The notes beneath the pieces are model-generated. The model was not told the origin of the DNA, did no database searches, and was given only the letters and a program-made list of their open reading frames with translations. A stretch of 64,000 bases of DNA, taken from positions 2,560,001-2,624,000 of the forward strand of contig OX439038.1 of assembly GCA_949317995.1 (NCBI GenBank), in the 5' to 3' direction. Position 1 is the stretch's first letter, and the number at the start of each line of letters is the position of its first letter. A program made the position numbers and the translations under genes. The stretch is from Acholoe squamosa. Taxonomy: Eukaryota > Annelida > Polychaeta > Phyllodocida > Polynoidae. Positions 26,600 through 39,689 of the stretch are shown here, piece after piece.

Positions 26600-26860
26600 A
26601 TGCTAGAGTCAATGACCTACACATACAAAATAGTATTGAAGAATTACAACACAGGAGGAACATACAGATGTTAAAACAAATGTACAAAATCTCAAGAGAA
26701 GATCAATATACAGTGAGAAACTTGAGAAGCACCAATAAAATAAAATTAAAGGTACAACGTCCAATCAAGGATTTCTACACAAGAAGTCCAATGTATAGGA
26801 GCTCACAGTTGTGGGATGCTATTCCGAGCGAAGTGCAACATAAGGATCCAATAGAATTAT
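26600..26860 (+). pseudogene. Second RT C-terminal relic
   Basis: The frame containing MLKQMYKISREDQ, LRSTNKIKLKVQRPIKDFY and TRSPMYRSSQLWDAIPSEVQ resembles the C-terminal tail of the LINE relic at 4696-5094 (TRSQNK..., RSPWYRG..LWD.L..EVQ). The frame stays open to 27,075, but similarity is lost after about 26,860. This is a truncated, diverged copy from the same broad family. Confidence 0.6.
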
Positions 26861-28690
26861 GTCCTTGGGTGGTTCAGGAGCCTGTTGCTCCTATGGTAAA
26901 TAGAGCTGTCATTAGGTACCCTCTTTTCAAAAGAAGTCATGCTCTGCTTCACCATTCAACTTGCACTCACCACATTAGTCTGAAAAGTCACCTGCCTTGT
27001 TTAAAACAGAGAGAGCTGCACTATCAGGTGCCTACTCATGTCACACACTCTATAGTATATTATACTGACTGACTTCTCCCAACTAGATACCTACTCAAAT
27101 CCCCTTTTTTAGCACCGTACTTGAATGTCCACTTGTGAGCAACAAAAGGGACAAGTTATAGCTACATGAAAAAAAAGGACTGGAAACAAGGGCATTTTTA
27201 GCCAGCTCTTCCTTTTACTATTGGAGCAACACCCTCCTGACCACATAAGTTGAAGCGGTAACTTGAGTTAGCTGAACTGTATTGTCTTGTCTGTCCTCTA
27301 CTTTGTGTGTCTTACATGTAATATTTTGTTTAATGTGATTGAACAGTAATTTGGAGTCATGTGAGATATGTGTTGGCGGATTTATAAATACTTGACTTGT
27401 CATGCGATTCTGCCAATACTCATACTGTGCTGAGGTTGCTAAGAGAAAGCAAGGGATTTTCTTTCTCTATACTTTGAATTGAAAAGAATAAATGTAAGAA
27501 TGAAGACCAATTATTCACCTATTCTAGCAATTTGTGTCACATGTAAAACACAGTATTTCATAATGAATCTATGAAAGGTCTTACATAATTTCACTGTCCC
27601 TAATGACACAGTTTTGCCTATATCATGTGGCTTACAGCTTTCCTGTCAACCTTGTGCCTTATAGAGGACCTGTAGCCTCTCTTTGAGGATTCACGGAAGT
27701 ATAAAATACCCTCAATACTAGAACTCCCAATAACCATGTAAAACCTAGTCCTGCTGGTTCACAATTAGGTGTCATCCATAAGACAATCAGAATTTCCATT
27801 TCTTTGTGAATACTGATTTCCCTTCTGATGTTGGTGACTGTCAGAAAATGATCTTTCATGTTTATTTATAATGCATGGAGCAGACCCATCCATTTTGAGG
27901 TATATTTTCCCAGATTAGGTCAGATCTAAACCTCTGCATCTAGTTTCAAAGGGTAACTCTACTGAGCTATCTTCTACAACAGAATGGTCTATCGTCCTTT
28001 GTAGCAGAGCACAACAGAATTACATACACTCTGTGCACAATCGTAGAGAAATGCTGGCTGTATTTCCTTAACATTCTCTGCTGATAAAGTCTTGGTGCCT
28101 TTGTTGAACTAATGTACACCGTTTGAAAGCTTCACTCACACAAAATTAAACTTGTGATTTTCACAGTCCTCATCTAAGTGAGTTGGCATTGACAACAGTT
28201 TTCTACCAAGTACAGACATCCGTCCACAGACATTAACATGAACCCATTAAGGGGAACAAAGAAACTATTGTTGACATCATTTTATTACAATATGGAAGTA
28301 TATATCTTGTCACCTCTGTAACCAAAACCTGAGAATAACCATTGGATTACACGAGAATATTGTTCTCTGATTGTTTTAAATAAGTTTCTACATGAATAAA
28401 TTTGCTTGGCAACCACACAATCCTAGTTATCCAAATCTACAGGGGAAAGTGAAGCATGGAACTAGAGGAAGATATGGAATTGTTGGTATAAAAAATTGAA
28501 TATTCCCCAAAATTAAACCTGAATAGTGAGAATATACTTTAATATCCTCCACCAGCAAAGTCCATTAAGACATGAACATCAACAGATGTTACATCCCAGG
28601 TTTATCTAGACAGAGTGAAACAGGAAAGCTTTATCTATCTATTGATAATAGAAGAATCTCAAAGAAATTGAAATAATTAGTAGAAAACAA
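26861..28690. other. Host intergenic DNA
   Basis: AT-rich sequence with no recognisable gene, RNA or repeat apart from short A-runs near 27,170. Confidence 0.4.
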
Positions 28691-28754
28691 GAGTTCTGTT
28701 CGGATAAAGAGCAGGTAGAGAACCTGGTGTAAAAGATTTTGCACATCTGTGTGA

Positions 28755-29515
28755 AAACCCACCACCCTTCTGTGGTGACAGGGAGTCCTTACTAAAATTC
28801 TCTTAGAAATCTGGTCCGAAGATGTAGTTGCGGAGAACGAGTCAATTTTAGTTTGGAAGATGCCCATAGGCCTAGGCTTAAAGGGGGTAATTTCTTCAAA
28901 AAGTTCATATCATTCTTTAACTAGCACAGACTTTTGCTATGGTGACAAGGTGTCCTCAATAACATTCTCATAGAAATCTGTTCAGTAGTTGCGGAGAACA
29001 CGTCAATTCAAGTTTGGACGATGCCCATAGGGCTAGGCTTGAAGGAGGTCAATTCTACAAAAAAAAAACAAAAAAATTATTCTGTAACTGGCAGCAACTT
29101 TTGCTATGGTGACAAGGACTCCTCAATAAAATTCTCAATATGTTCAGTAGTTGCAGCGGATAATGAGTTCATTTAAGTTCAGACAAAACCCATAGGCCTA
29201 GGCTTGAAGGGAGTCATTTCTATGAAAATTCAAATCATTCTGTAACTAGCAGGGACTTCTGATAAAGAGTCCTGAATAAAGTTCTCATAAAAATCTTTAA
29301 AGTAGTTGTGGAGAAAGCATCAATTTACGTCCGGTCCATGCCAATGGCCTAGGATTGAAGGGTTAATTTCTACAAAAATATCAAATTATTCATTAAGTGT
29401 AACTAGGAGCAACTATTTGAGCAGATGATTGTGTGTCCTAAATAAAATTCTCATAGAAATCTGTTCAGTCGTTGTGGAGAACGAATCCATTTAAGTTTGG
29501 CCGAGTACCATTTTT
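28755..29515. repeat. Degenerate tandem repeat, about 165-190 bp period
   Basis: Five diverged units share, in order: a GGTGACAAGG-like start, CTCATAGAAATCTGTTCAGT, AGTTGYGGAGAAC, CCATAGGCCTAGGCTTGAAG and a poly-A/T-rich end with TTCTGTAACTAGCA. Units begin near 28,775, 28,940, 29,108, 29,260 and 29,425. It looks like an old satellite or tandemly expanded transposon end. Confidence 0.85.
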
Positions 29516-30387
29516 CGATTGTACAAATGTCAAATAGGTTTGTCATTTTGAGTAAATACTGAAAGGGCCTTTCTGGGTCATTTGAAAGTCAATCTGAAGG
29601 TCAAATCATAATACCTTGGGATATGTCTACACCATTGGAAGTACCAGACTTTGTATCAAGTCACTTCCATGAATTCATGAACTCAATTTTCTTTATCGCC
29701 TTTTCTATGAGTAAAGAAATTAGGTCATGTCAGACAACTGGGTCATATGTATAGGTCACATATATAGGTCAGATAGCTAGGTCAAATATTGGTTGAATTG
29801 TTAACAGCGATGATGCATTGTTTTCGTTTTTATCTACTACTTTACTAAATTTCACTTTCAGTTAATTCCATATTCAACTATAGACCCCCTGTGCCCCAAT
29901 TTTACTTTTTCGAAATACCCTCTCAAGGTCAATCCGAAGGTCAACCCATGATATGGATCCCAGGCTACCTTAAAGTCTCCTCAGAGAATCTGTACTCTAA
30001 ATTTTGAGTGATTATATTAATTATGTGCCTGTACATGGGTAAAAAATGACGGCTGTGACGCAGGGTTTTTAGAAAATGACAGAGGGTGACAACTTCAAAG
30101 GTTCCCAGTACATTGGCATATACATAACAAGTGCTTGAGTGACACTACATCTTTTCTAAAAAGTGCCAGAGTGACAACCTGACAATTTTGAGCCCCCCGT
30201 ATAGGCACAGTTAATGACGAATCCATTGTCAAATGAGCACTTCCTTTCATCTTATCTACATAATTTGTATCGCAAAAAAAGAAACCATTGTACAATTATG
30301 GAGCTCTAGAGGAGCTAGCCTCATTATTCTGGTTACAAGCCATTGCGTAGCTCCTGTTCTAAAACAGATTTAAAGATAATTCCAAAA

Positions 30388-30444
<57 letters not shown>

Positions 30445-31004
30445 TTAACTACTGGGTACATATTATTCTGAAAGGCTTAGTACGGTTTGGAGGGTATATA
30501 CATGCACAATATAGCTTTAACTACCGGGTACATTATAGAAATACCCAACTTAATCCATTCCCAAACTAGATTAGTAAAAACATAAAGCCTTCCTTTTGCG
30601 GCTTTCTACTATCACAATCTAGTCCTTTGCCTCATACATGAGATTGTATACAAAAGTATGAGTAGAAATCTCTTCCATTGGGACGTTGCAGAAAGCTTCT
30701 AATCTTCAGCCTGTCATACTTTCTAGAAACCGATTGCTCTGTGAGATATGCAAGTAACAGGATACTTTTATCTGCTAACAGGAATAGTTATCTTTTTTAA
30801 AACAAGGAACATGAGTTAAATTCTATGCTTTATGAGAGGAAAGTTTCCCTGCATCATCCCAAAATATAACTATAATATCCAAACATTCTAAATGTTGGAA
30901 TCCTTAACTTTTCATTGGATCATCGTCACTGGACTCTCAGAACCTGTCATTGGAACTGGCATCTTTCATTTGTTCACTCACTTGAACCTTTCAATGTCCC
31001 ATCA
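29516..31004. other. Host intergenic DNA with (TA)n
   Basis: It contains a cluster of TAGGTCA-like words near 29,720-29,790 and a TA dinucleotide run at 30,392-30,442. No gene is recognised. Confidence 0.5.
30392..30442. repeat. (TA)n microsatellite
   Basis: An uninterrupted alternating TA tract of about 51 bp. Confidence 0.98.
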
Positions 31005-31455
31005 GGACACAGAGAAAAGAACACTGATCGCTTTGACGCATACTGCACAGGTCACAATTTGTCTCCCAGATGACATGTATGAAGGCATGTCAAATGAGGT
31101 TGACCCTCTCATATTTGGTTCGTCAACTCCATTTGACATGCGTAATGAAGACACGTCACATATTTCTGATCCATTCACCTGAGTGCTAGGTAATACTGTG
31201 AGACAATTATGTAAGGGTCAAGAGCAGTCAATAACTATGTACCAATGGTTCAATCAAGGGAGGCCTATAATAGAAGGCAGGGGATATCATAGTCCCACAG
31301 GCCTGCAACACTAAGGCACTTTTTCCTATCTACAGAACTCCTACTTGACTGAGGACCTCTATGCAGTCCATAAGACAAGGGCATGGAGGTGCATGGCAAT
31401 GCCATATGTCTCCCTGTACTGTAGATACTGAGATTATAGATTGTGGATTGATTGA

Positions 31456-31867
31456 TTTGAATTTTATCTCACCTCGTGCCTTCCTTACGGCCGACACTCA
31501 AGGGCGAGAGGTCCCGCAGGTTGTATCCACACCGAAGTGAGATTACCCTTGTGGCGTTGTTGCCCGGACCCTGGTCTAATGGGGAGTAGGGAATGATGGC
31601 GACCGAATCTATGGGAAGATAGAAAGCACGCCCCTACACATTTACCGAGGCAATGGTTCTTTAACATCCGTCACTACATAGGCATAGTGAGAGATGGACA
31701 GGCCTGTTTTAAGTCATTTGTCTGCCATGACCGCCGAGAGACTTTCCAGCACAGCCTAGCCAGAGCAGGGAGGAACTCAAACGACACCTTACGGCGACGT
31801 TTGGAACCACAACTGTGCTCTGGCCGGGCCGGGAAGATTGTGGGTTAGAATACAGTCCTTTGGTATT
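31456..31867. mobile_element. GC-rich insertion inside left arm
   Basis: About 410 bp of markedly GC-rich sequence (for example TGCTCTGGCCGGGCCGGGAA near 31,815) absent from the matching right arm, so it was inserted after the element formed. No open frame or clear termini were identified; a short retroelement is possible. Confidence 0.5.
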
Positions 31868-32589
31868 TTCACTGACCCACACATAAGGTGTCTAACCACT
31901 CCAGTTGGAGTATTCAGGATGGTGGGTGTCTATTTTGATATTCAATAACAAATGCAGATTTAACAACGAAATAGAATTCACTACCATTCATTGATAGTAT
32001 TTACAGACCTTAGTGATCTATTCTTCATGAAAACAAAATGACACAGATACATCAAATGTCTCAAGTGTTGGTAGTACTTCTTGGTAGTGATTAGTCCTGG
32101 TACCAAAATGGTTGTTTGCTCCATCTAGTGGAATATCCTAGAACAATTATGTATGTCAAACCATCACATGTCAAGTGCCTTCGACATGGCCGTGACCCTA
32201 GTCAACTCACAGATGACATGGCATTTTAAGGCATGTCAAATCATATGAGGATTACTGTGTGCTACAGTTGTCATGGTGACATATGTGCACATGTCCCAAT
32301 GACGTGTGCTCTCTGTGTCAAATCAAGTTGACATGGGTATACATGTCACTTTTTCAGGAAGAATTTTCTCAGTGCAGCAGCCACTTCAAACGTCATTTAA
32401 CAGTGATTGTTTTAAGTTGGACACTCTCTATTACAATGAGGATGTCTGTTACTGATACATGACAGTGCAAAGCTTCTAATAAACAAGCATCTTTTCAACA
32501 CAAATTATTGAATCTGAATTCACTCGTATTGTACATTGGTATCATGGTGACTCATAGAGAGTGGTAGATACACTACCATGTGGCTGGTA

Positions 32590-33420
32590 GGATTCGCAAA
32601 TGCATACCTTTCCTGCAAAAACAATCCTGAGATGCACTCTAGACTTTCTCATGTCATGACTTGTGATACCTCCTGGAATTGTACACATTCACTTCACAAG
32701 ATATTGATTTGTGATTTCCACAGGAAAAGAACATGTTCATGATTCTCAAGAATCTCCTGTGTCTTTTACTTGTCATGGCACATACCCCAGATTTACCCCA
32801 GTTAAACATATTCTTTTTCTGGGAATAATACAAGATATAGACACATGTTTTGACTTGTGATTCTCACAAGAATCCATTGATTCATAAGAATGTTATCACT
32901 TGTGAGCCACATGAGAATGCACTTGTTCAATTACCAAGAATAACTCCAGATGTTTACTCATGTATTCTCCATGAGTATCCACCATGTTATCAGAACATTT
33001 GATTCTCAAGTTTTTAGAAGGAACATATCTAATTTCTGGGAACAACTCGAGACATAAACTTGTGTCAGTACTCGTGATTGCCATAAAAATCTACCCAGTT
33101 ATTTCCCAGGGGTAACTCAAGATGTGAACTTGTGTCATTACTTGCGATCCCCACAAGAATGCACTGGTTCATGGGAACATGTCTAGTTCCCTGGAATAAC
33201 TACACATCTTAACTTGTGTCATGACTCATAATTGCTACAAGAATTGTCTCATTTAATTCACAGGAATAACTCTAGATGTCAACTAGTGTCATGACTTGTG
33301 ATCCCCACAGGAGTCCACTGGTTCATGTGAACATGTTTACTAGTCTGTTTAGTGTGGAGGAATACCTCAAAATGTAAACTTGTCATGTTAATCCACCGGT
33401 TCATGAGAACCTTCAAATCT
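32590..33420. repeat. Degenerate tandem repeat, about 60-80 bp
   Basis: Repeating words ACTTGTGTCATGACTTGTGA, CCCACAAGAATSCACTGGTT and CATGGGAACATGT or GGAATAACTC recur roughly every 60-80 bp. The same array is present in duplication copy B at about 51,420-52,160. Confidence 0.8.
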
Positions 33421-34760
33421 TGTGTCATGTTAGTATGATTTGCCATCTCTGCATCATATTTACTCCTAGGTACGCAGACTGAAACAACACAGGGTTTAAG
33501 GCTGCTAGTACATGATTACGTCAATGAACTATTCCGGGTACTATCATTATTTTACACCTTTATCAATTTCTTCGCCATACGGGCCCGAGCTCTGTCCACA
33601 AGCCTACCACCTGCCCCTATCTATTTACACATGCCTTAAAATGCCTTGACGTTTGTGAGTTGATGTGTGATGGCATATATAATTGTTCTAGGATATTCCA
33701 CTAGATAGGGCAAACAACCAATTTGGTACCAGGATTAATAACTACCAAGAGGAACTACCAATACTTGAGACATTTGATGTATCTGTGTTATTTTGTTTTA
33801 ATGCAGAGTAAATCACTAAGGTTTGTAAATATCATCAATGAATGTGAATTCTATTTCATTGTTAAATTTGCATTTGCTATTGAATATAAAATTAGACACC
33901 CACAATCCTGAATACTTCAACAGGAGAGGTTAGACACCTTATGTGTGGGTCAGTGAAAATAGCAAAATATTGTATGCTAACCCCCAACCTATAATCTCAG
34001 TATCTACAGTACATGGAGACATATTTCATTGCCATGGACCTCTATACCCTTGTCTAATGGACTCCATAGAGGCTCTCAGTCAAGGAGAAGTTATATAGAT
34101 ATGTCACACAGCATTACCTAGCACTCAGGTGTATGGGTCAGGAATATATGACATGCCTTCATTATGCATGTCAAGTGGAGTTGACGAACCAAATGTGAGA
34201 GCATCAACCTCATTCGACATGCCTTCACACATGTCATGTGGGAGACAAATCGTGACGTTTGCAGTATGCGTCAAAGAGATCTCTGTGTGATTTATGTATT
34301 TACATGGTAGGACAACAATCACATGACATGTGATGTACAAATACATGGCATCCTGTTGGTGGCAAAAGTGGAGGCAAGATGTTGATGTAAGATATTGACT
34401 GATGAAGTATGTATTGATTGCAAAGTTATCATAAAACTCAATGTATGACCATTACCTTATTAACCACTATGGATTTTATATATATATAAAAAAAGGTGGT
34501 GACATGGAAAGGTGGCTTTTACTTCACCATTTACTTATCATTATTTCAGATAATGATTGGGTTACTGGACTGGGGTATCATTGTTTAATTGAGGTATTAG
34601 ATATACTTGATATATATGTATACGAACATGAACATTGTTATATTGATTATCACTATAATTATTTTGTCCTTTGATGTCCGTCATCTACTGAAGCTAGAAG
34701 ATAGATTATGCATACTTTGAGTCCCAACCACTATTCCCTGGGAAATCCAAAGACAATATT

Positions 34761-34802
34761 AAGCTTTAATGACTCAATTGAGTGATTGAGTCATTAAAGC
34801 TT
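34761..34802. repeat. 42-bp palindrome present only in copy A
   Basis: Arms of 18 bp (AAGCTTTAATGACTCAAT and its exact complement) flank a 6-bp loop; each arm contains TGAGTCA or its complement (AP-1 type). In copy B near 53,506 the same site has only the left AAGCTTTAATGA followed by a T-rich run, so the palindrome is polymorphic between copies. Confidence 0.85.
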
Positions 34803-37800
34803 TTTTCAAAGAGAATTATGTCTATGTTTATGTGCCATGTGTACTGCGACAGGTGTCATTGGAGACATTCTATGATTTATAAACACAACGTTGGCATACA
34901 CTTTTCCACTTCTTTCCAAAAAAATGTCAGAAAAAGGATAACCTGACTACTAGATATCTTGATGCTGAGTCACCAGTATCTATTGTATACAATGTGTAAT
35001 GTGCACACCAAAGGTGGGGGGAAATGCCCATAGATCTAATTGCCTTTGGCCATAGACATGGTTTACAGACCGTCAGGTACTGTTAAGGTAATGTGGCAGT
35101 CATTGGAGTGATTTCTGAATGTGATATTTGTGTTAATTAGGACCTTAAGTAAAAATAAACACATGGAGCCTAGATTTTCAAAAGCACAACCTTTTCCTAC
35201 CCTGAATTTTAGAGGATTCGTATTATAGATTAAGACAATGAAACATCATATATGGCAGGGGAATGCACTATTCACATTTAAAACCTGTACATTCACAGGT
35301 AGCTTTAGATAGTTTATTCTTAGGCTATGACTTGGCATGTAGCATCAGATCCTTAATGTATATGATAGCATGGGTAGACATTCACACTGGCTCATTGGCC
35401 AATAGCCAGTAGAATTGGCTGCGGACCAGTGATTATTTCTAAAAAACCTTTAGAATTGGCCATGTGGTCAGTAGAAAATTTGGAAATACATTGCCAAATA
35501 CTTGACTGCTGGCCCAGGTGGCCAAAGCCCGAAAATGTTAGTGTATACCCCTGGATAGGGTAGGAAGCCTCTTGTATTCAGGGAGATTCAGATCTAACAT
35601 TGAGATCTCCTGAAACTCTCTGGAAGCCAAATCCTAAATGTACCTTATTAAAGCAAAAGCAGCACTAAGTGAGACTCGGCAGAGCTGCTTCCTGTAAGCT
35701 GTTAACTATTCATGTGGTGTGAGTACTTTGTGTCACGTCCTAGGAGTTGGTGTTCTCCATAAGTTATTTACTACACAGGAAATGCTGTCACTTTCACCAT
35801 TCATCTTATGATGAGGACAGGGGTCAACTAACACTATTCATCTAAAATATTTCAACTGAGGTATTTCCTTCTGAATTATTTCTCATAATTAACACATAAT
35901 ACACTGACATCCCTAAAAGTTACTCAGTGAAATGTTGGTGAATGTTCTATTCTTGTTAGACTGCATATTCGTCTTGTAAGACTGAGTCTTAGCACTTCCT
36001 CAGGTTTTTACCTGAAGCCTCTAACGATGGCATCTTGCCTCTCTCACTAATTTCCCTTTGTAAATCATCCAAGGAAGTCTAATGGCATCTTTCACATTTA
36101 TGCAGTATTATATTTAGCACACCTGTCTGTAGTAAAAATATGAGGGGATCGCATACCCATGATCTATACCTTTAAAATACTATTTAATCCAAAACTACAT
36201 GTTGTGCTATTTCTTCTTCATGTTGGCTCATAGAAATGCTTTCCAGCTTTTCGATTGAACTCATGCTGACATGTACTTTTACTATTGTAAAAGTTTGGTT
36301 TCTCCTTGCTGTGTAATCAACTCTGGTAGGGCTAAAGGAAAAGCAGGAATAAGAAAATATGATTAGTGAGGAGATCTAGACTTGATGTAGTTCTGCATTA
36401 TGCCTTTTATATTTATAGAAAAATATAAAGTACCTATTGAGATGCACACAGAGAATGTCATATGTTGCGGCTTCAGCTTCTACAGACATTGAGCTGATCT
36501 GATGGCATGCCTTTCATTTCCTCTATAGAGTTTGATATCTAGCACTTTAGCATCTTCCTTGCAGCAGTCTGGAGATCTCAATGTTAGACATAAAGCTCCC
36601 TGAATACAATGAGTTTCCCTCCCACAGCACATAACCCTCATAAGGCTGTAGCTATCAAAATAGTCAATTTTTTACGTCTTTGCAAAACTTTATATTTAGC
36701 AGTTTACCTGGCTTTTAACATGTAATTCTAACAATATGCATAGAAACAAAAATTAACCTTGTCACTCTTGGTTCATTCACTTTATAAATAAAGCTGCTAA
36801 GGAGGTCTGATGACATCTTCTATATCTGTAAGGCATTACCCGGTATCAGGTTAAATATTGATCACCTTTATCCTGTTAAAGCACAAATGTGAGGGAAATG
36901 TATGTTCAGCCTTTAGACTTTCAAACTACCATCATTTTACTTCTGAATTTCTGAATTGCATAGATTACCTTTGAGTGTTAAAGGCAATAATTGGAAATAA
37001 TGCTGCCTACTGAGAAGAGATAAAAAATGGCTCTGCTTTCCACAAAAGAAATGGGAGCTACTAGATCATTATGCAAATAAACTGCAGAAGAAAGCTACCA
37101 CAAATCATGTAAATATGACAGTCCCCTTTTTCCTGGCGAGATTTCCATGGAGAAAAAGGTAATAATTGCATCCCACTTATGAATGTGTCTGTTTGCACTC
37201 AAAAAGGCTGAAACAAATTAGGCATACCTGATGGGATTAAGCATGAATTAGGCATAAAAAAGTCAGTAAAATGTCATTATGTTGTGAGAAAAGCTTAGTG
37301 AACAACCTTAAATGTAAATAAGGTACATGCAGTTATGCTTTCTGTGTCTATTTAATTTCTGATAACATCACTTAACAGAAAGCGTAAAAATAACATGTGA
37401 GTGAAGTCTACTATGGAATGTGTGTAATTAAATTTCAGGCATTACCGTAGTAAAAAGTATGTGGTGGGCACCCACAACACAACTCAATCCGGGTCTAAAG
37501 GTTTATGGTTTATGATGGAGAGAAGCTGGGAGTGCACCTTATATGCAAGGTACATGGAACAATCAATTGGTAAATACAACTTAAAATAGCTTTGAACGGG
37601 ACACATTTCAGCATGCTTCCCCTGAATGGTTACGGCTCTTAAATGGTGACAATAGACGGTGAAATGTACATCCACCATCCACCCGGCTACTTGTGTTAAC
37701 CCTATAATAGCGTTAACCTTTTCAGGGTGAAACATGTATTCTACCATTGTGCTGGTCTACCCCTCCAACTGCCCCCTCATCCCCCCCCAAAAAAAAAAAA

Positions 37801-38679
37801 ATAATAGAAATTCCGTATGTGTACCAAATCTTCTCCGAACCTACCTACATATAAATCCTGCATGTGTGACAGTCTTTGAAGACAGTCCTGCTGTGAGAGA
37901 AATGTTGGTCTTCCTCCATTTGAGACATGCACTCACATTACATACCTTTTTAAAAGATAGTAGAAAGGGAAAAAATAAATCATATCATAACATCATCAGG
38001 TAAAACTGTACTCAGCAGAGTTTAAGAATTCATCAATGACACTCTCCATAGTCATGTTAACACCTTCAGTATGGAGACTTTTTTAATAACTTGTTGACCA
38101 AGTTAGGAGGTGGGAGAGAGCTTTAGTACTCTTACATAATAGACTGGTGAGAACTAAGTCCAAACACCCTTATCTAATTGACTGTCTGCAGTCTGGGGGC
38201 CGGAAAAAATATGTAATATAGTCTATGCCAATGGTAGATACGAAAGAGGAGCAAGCCAATTTCTAAAGTGAACTTTAATCAATTTTACCAAACCAACACT
38301 TCTTCAAAGTCTATTAACAGTGAACAACTGCTGAAGCTTTGGCCTCATAGGACCAGGCAATATCACACTATATTGAACCATAAACCCACTAGTGCTGTCT
38401 CATAACATGGATTAATGCGTTTATCTAACGTATTCATCTATTATGTATGAATTTCTTACCTTATGACCCCAGAATTAATCCAGGAGAAGACTTTTGTAAG
38501 TGCATATGATCTGCACAGTTTGCCAAGCCACCATAGCCATTGTTTTTACTCCACCCGTCATACCCTCGTCTTTCCAAATACTTTTCGGGTAGAATCCAAG
38601 CATGCCAGCTCTTGTACTTCTAATGCCAGCAAATATACGATCTCTAGTTGGTGTTCACCTACATTTTGTATCCATTTAT

Positions 38680-38875
38680 AAATAAATAAGAATCCATTGA
38701 TTTTCCATAGCAATCCAACGCACACGGCCCGATACATGACAATTGCGTCTTGTTTATGAAGCGGGGAGGTGCCCGGATGTAAGAACTAGGTCAACCATGC
38801 GTCGAACAAGGAATGGCCTACGGGGCGGGTCCCGACCCGTATCGCTATGCAAAATCAATGGATTCTTATTTATTT
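38680..38875. mobile_element. MITE with 32-bp terminal inverted repeats (copy A)
   Basis: A 196-bp unit with ends AAATAAATAAGAATCCATTG...TTTTCCATAGC and the complement with one mismatch. The centre is GC-rich (cggggcgggtcccgacccg). Copy B has it at 58,497-58,692. Target duplication is unclear in the AT-rich flank. Confidence 0.8.
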
Positions 38876-39041
38876 CGAACAAAATGGCGAAATTAGGCAT
38901 GGCATGTTAATATAGGATATCTAAGGATGTTTCTCTGTTAATAACTCCACCAGGCTCCATTGGATTCTATGCTAATGAGGTCTGTAAACATCAGGTATGT
39001 TGGACAACTTTTTCAAATCTTTGATGTACATAGCTTTGTAT

Positions 39042-39115
39042 CACCGGCTTGGTATAGTGGACAGCGAGCTCGTCTCCTGCCCCAGGGGCCGGGGATCGAT
39101 TCCTGTTGAACCCTG
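39042..39115 (+). repeat. tRNA-like sequence 1
   Basis: It has an A-box-like TTGGTATAGTGGACAGCGAG and, 42 bp on, a B-box GGGGATCGATTCC, the spacing of tRNA internal promoters. A convincing cloverleaf with paired acceptor ends was not found, so it is probably a tRNA-derived SINE head. Duplicated at 58,859-58,932. Confidence 0.5.
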
Positions 39116-39361
39116 AATGGTTTTAACTGGAAATGTATGGAGGAGTTGACTTTGTATACTCATCCAATTTATTAAGATGTCCAGATTGAAACCAGCACCT
39201 TCTTGAAGAAGAACAAGAGGTCTCAGAGTAGGATATGGATAATTCATGACGAGTGTGTGTTAGTGAAGGATAATTACATGAGGCCATAGGCCGAGTGTAA
39301 TTAGCCTTTGCACACACTCGTCGGCAGTGGACAGCGATAGCGCACACGGCGAAAAAAAGAT

Positions 39362-39434
39362 GCGCCCAGACCAGGACTCGATCCACGTACCTCAGGCGGC
39401 TGAGCGCAAAGCGCTAATCGCTAGGCCACGGCGT
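39362..39434 (-). repeat. tRNA-like sequence 2
   Basis: On the minus strand GTGGCCTAGCGATTAGCGC (A-box-like) is followed by GGATCGAGTCC (B-box-like) over about 73 nt, close to tRNA length. The acceptor ends pair poorly. Copy B has it at 59,179-59,251 with two substitutions, so selection on a working tRNA is unlikely. Confidence 0.5.
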
Positions 39435-39570
39435 CACACACCTCAACGGTCGTCTCGGCTTGGCTTTGTTTGAATGCGTCCCGCGGTTATGTGTACACGA
39501 TCGGTACACGCACCTCGGCACCCGGCTAGACTTCCTTTGTTTGGTTTAGTTCTAGCCAACCACTTCTCAT

Positions 39571-39643
39571 CAGTCCCTGTGGTGCACTGCATAGGGAGTT
39601 GGACTAGGGATCTTAGGCTGCAGGTTCGAGCCCTGCCCTGGTC
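39571..39643 (+). repeat. tRNA-like sequence 3
   Basis: TGTGGTGCACTGCATAGGGA followed by GGTTCGAGCCC (good B-box) within about 73 nt, then a tail including CATGGGTTTTAACATGTAACA. Likely a tRNA-derived SINE. Duplicated at 59,388-59,460. Confidence 0.5.
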
Positions 39644-39689
39644 AAGACTATCATGGGTTTTAACATGTAACATATGACATGGAAGGACA

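Larger units (their letters stand above)
31010..34290. mobile_element. Non-autonomous element with long inverted arms
   Basis: The left arm (about 31,010-31,455 plus 31,868-32,240) is the reverse complement, with roughly 75-85% identity, of the right arm (about 33,630-34,290). Matched landmarks are a CTTTGACGCATACTGCA block, the GTGCTAGGTAAT block, a TAATCTCAGTATCTAC block, a GACCCACACATAAGGTGTCTAA block and an ATCCTAGAACAATTAT block. The centre holds a degenerate tandem repeat and no transposase. The left arm is interrupted by 31,456-31,867. Long arms suggest a fold-back or Polinton-derived miniature element; the class is not determined. Confidence 0.65.

Noticed and set aside
30892..31182. 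96-residue ORF as a host gene
   Set aside because: It lies across the start of an inverted-repeat arm, and no family is recognisable.
37484..37747. 87-residue ORF conserved in both duplicate copies
   Set aside because: Identity between copies reflects recent duplication of all sequence, coding or not; there is no recognisable domain.
39362..39434. Functional tRNA gene
   Set aside because: Acceptor stems pair poorly, no clear anticodon arm, and the duplicate has two substitutions, so a tRNA-derived repeat is more likely.
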